Of a stretch of DNA of 64,000 nucleotides, positions 61,509 to 64,000 are shown piece by piece (position 1 is the first letter of the stretch; every line of letters begins with the position of its first letter). The stretch is from Okapia johnstoni. Taxonomy: Eukaryota; Chordata; Mammalia; Artiodactyla; Giraffidae. A program made the translations under genes and the position numbers. Where the stretch lies: contig CM044318.1 in assembly GCA_024291935.2 (NCBI GenBank), positions 81,168,001 through 81,232,000 of the forward strand, written 5' to 3'. The notes beneath the pieces are model-generated. The model ran no database searches and was not told where the DNA came from. It saw only the letters and a list, made by a program, of their open reading frames with translations.

Positions 61509-64000
61509 AAATACATATATAACATTATTATTTTATGGGCTGGAACTTAGTCACATGGCCACATCCTCCTATCATGGAGACTTGGGAAATCAGTAAAGGC
61601 ATTGAGCTGGGTAACAGTTTTGGTAGAAACTGACATTTTGTTCCTTGGGAGGCAGAGAAGAATAGATGTTGGGGAGAGTTTCTAGTAAGTTCTGCCATAT
61701 TCACCAGCTTCATTTTCTTTTGAAGTTAATGATGGCTTTTAATCTCAGGAAAATAAATCAATACCTAAGCCCTAGAGCCTTGAAAAGCTACATTTTAAGG
61801 TGCTCTTAGCCTAACTTTTAAAAAATCAAATGGAAAACTCCAATGGGGAATTAGATTCTGTCATCTTTATTACTTTGGTATGTTTATTTCAATAGTCTTC
61901 CATTTCAGCTGCTTTGGAATTGCACAGGTAAGGAGCCAAATGAAAGATTTCACTTTTGCGCTTTACAGCAGAAAATTATTTTTTAAAACTTTCATTTGAG
62001 AACGGAAATAATAGTACTGGGTTGATTGTCAAGGTATGAGTTTAAGTTCTACACTCTGAAGAAAACATTTCCAAATGAGCGTCTTAAATTTTCTTTTTCT
62101 GTTGAAAATAATTGCCAGCAAAGAAAGCATCTTTCTATTGTTGACCCATGCCACAATGCAATATCAACTCAGGCAGTTTTTATAGAGTATGAGTGGCTTT
62201 CTGATGGAAAGCTAATGTGTTTTTGCTTAAAAAAAAAAAAAAGAAAGAAAAGGAGGTCTATTTTCTGAGCTCTTGAGCGAGAGTATACCTTCCCCTTGAA
62301 GATTCATTTTCTTTCTTTCTAATAGTGACAGACATTGTCTGCCAGCACAGCAACACAAGAAAAACATTATGCTTCAGTTCCAATAACTCCAGGCCACTGC
62401 AATGTCAGTTTTCCGTTGTACCTGGCGACCTAGGGATTGAACTGCTAATATGTTATTCGAGAGGGGTTTCCCTTTATAATTAGAGAAGCTTTTAGGAATA
62501 TTGTGTTAACACAAAGCTACATGTCATTTGTGAATCTCTCTGCTTTATTAAAATATATTTATCTCTGAATTAGAGCTAGCTTAACATAATTTTTTCCTAC
62601 TTAATAATATAAAAGGTTCCTTGTCTCTAATCCTGGTCTCAATGATGGAAATCCTGCAGACTCAAAACTGTACCATATGTCGAAGCCATAAAAGAAGTCT
62701 CTCATATCCCCCAGCTGGATATAAGTGGAAATATAGTTTAATTGTTTGACATATGAGGATGACTGGCATTAAATCTAGTCTAGAAATCTTCCCTTTTGTA
62801 ATAAATCATTTCATTCCAAAGAAACACTGTGAAAGAGATAACCTATCTGTTCATGGACTAAAACTTCTTTCCTCTCCCTTTAGGGAGTCTTTTCTTGATG
62901 ATGCTTCATTATTTTACTGAAATGTTTCTGTACCACCTCTGACATCCATCTTTTCTGAGTTTAGCTACAGAATGGATTAGTATAATTCTTTCTTATTGGC
63001 ATACAAACATGCTGTTGTAGAAAAAGGAAAATTCAAGTTTTCTCAAAATACATTATCGTTGGGTGGAATAGTCATTGCTTTCAAAGGGATTCAAAATGGC
63101 AAAAGTTGTTGCTTCCATTCTTTTAAATCTGTTCTTTTATTTTGGTTCTGCTGGAGTTTCTGTTGGCTGGAGAGCCTCCATTTGTCCCCGCAGAACTGTC
63201 CTCCCTTGCTCTGTGCCCCTGGGGCAGACTAACCTGGAGGGACTACTTCCACGGCTCCCTCGCCTTATGGTCACCCATTTGGTTTGGCCAATGGGAGGTC
63301 CTGGCAGAGACTGGACGGAGGACAGAGGGGTCAGGATATTTCCTCTGGCTTGTTCTCCAGCTCCTGCCAGGTGGCCCTCCCTACAATAACTCCTCTCTCT
63401 CCAGGATTTGGTAATGACTCCCCTTAATTGCCAGCTCAGGGTTGTTTCACCATCCTTGTTGGTTTTCTTCTGCCCATGCCTGTGTAAAGAATTACAGTGT
63501 TCCCCTTCGTGTGTGCTATGTACTTCTGCCTGGGATACCGACATGCGAGTCTTCTTATGACAGCCTCTACGGGGAGAATGGTTATTTTGCCTCTGACTTC
63601 TTTTCGGAAATGTTTCCATCATGAATAGAATTTCATGATGAAAGGCTCGGGACCTTTTAAGCTCTCCTTGCTGTTTTTCACTCCTCGAGTTGTAAATTGT
63701 TTACATTCTCGGAGAATGTAAAAGAGGAAGGATGGCGATCTGCAAGGTAGTTGTACAATTCAAGCAGTTCTCAAGCCAGGCTGCTGACATCTTGCTAGAG
63801 CTTCCGGAGGCGTGCCAAGTAGTGATCTTAGCACTGTAGCCCACGGTCAGATGAATGTGGTACTGAGTGTGCCCTAACACTGGCAGCACCTTCTTTCCTG
63901 TACCCACCAGCGCTGCAGGGGGCATGAACTCCTGCTAACTGCCTGACCTGCTGCTTCCCCACACCATCAGTCTCCAGCGTGCTGACCCTAACACTTCAAG
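61509..64000. other. Unassigned intergenic, mostly transposon-free
   Basis: About 2.5 kb with no ruminant SINE, BovB or recognised L1, unusual for this window. A poly-A/AG run lies at 62229-62252. The 161-codon minus-strand open frame at 63137-63622 shows no domain. It could hold conserved non-coding sequence, which cannot be judged without alignment. Confidence 0.5.

Noticed and set aside
63137..63622. 161-codon minus-strand open frame
   Set aside because: No recognisable motif, no splice or promoter context, and overlapping frames on the other strand.

Overview
This is a window of bovid (ruminant) nuclear DNA. Bov-tA/Bov-A SINEs, BovB (RTE) LINEs, artiodactyl L1 3' ends and CHR-type tRNA-Glu SINEs occur throughout, and this combination marks a ruminant such as cattle, sheep or goat. 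I cannot separate these species by eye.

Only one protein-coding gene is supported: the 3' half of ABRAXAS2 (FAM175B/ABRO1), the scaffold subunit of the BRISC deubiquitinase, on the + strand. Five exons (2453-2643, 3495-3614, 4150-4234, 6025-6139, 8120-8589) join in frame with GT-AG introns into 326 codons ending in TAA. A 3' UTR of about 1.7 kb follows, with a poly(A) signal at 10250-10255. The first ~89 residues lie upstream of the window.

From about 10.3 kb to the end I find no second gene. This is intergenic DNA dominated by transposable elements. Layout: 11.5-15.8 kb old L1, then a MER2/Tigger DNA transposon split by a BovB that is itself split by a second BovB, then an L2. 18-26 kb SINE pairs, an MaLR LTR, a U4 snRNA pseudogene and a degraded antisense L1. 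26-34 kb BovB, MIR, SINEs and an ERV-like LTR. 34.7-35.2 kb an orphan CpG-island-like segment. 36-41 kb L1 and SINEs. 41.7-43.1 kb a 1.4-kb nearly pure A/T tract, followed at once by an almost perfect 187/179-bp tandem duplication. 44-54 kb SINEs, an unassigned old repeat and a head-to-head SINE palindrome. 55-56.4 kb the longest uninterrupted BovB reverse-transcriptase remnant. 57-61.5 kb a second tandem duplication, a dimeric Bov-tA and L2. 61.5-64 kb mostly unassigned sequence.

No new molecular system is evident. The best leads are a long imperfect hairpin in an ABRAXAS2 intron, the recent duplication beside the A/T tract, the orphan CpG island, the U4 pseudogene, composite SINEs, and a BovB population that splits into two 3'-tail classes. 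Repeat family names come from recognising consensus features by memory. Many insertions are anchored by target-site duplications read directly from the sequence.
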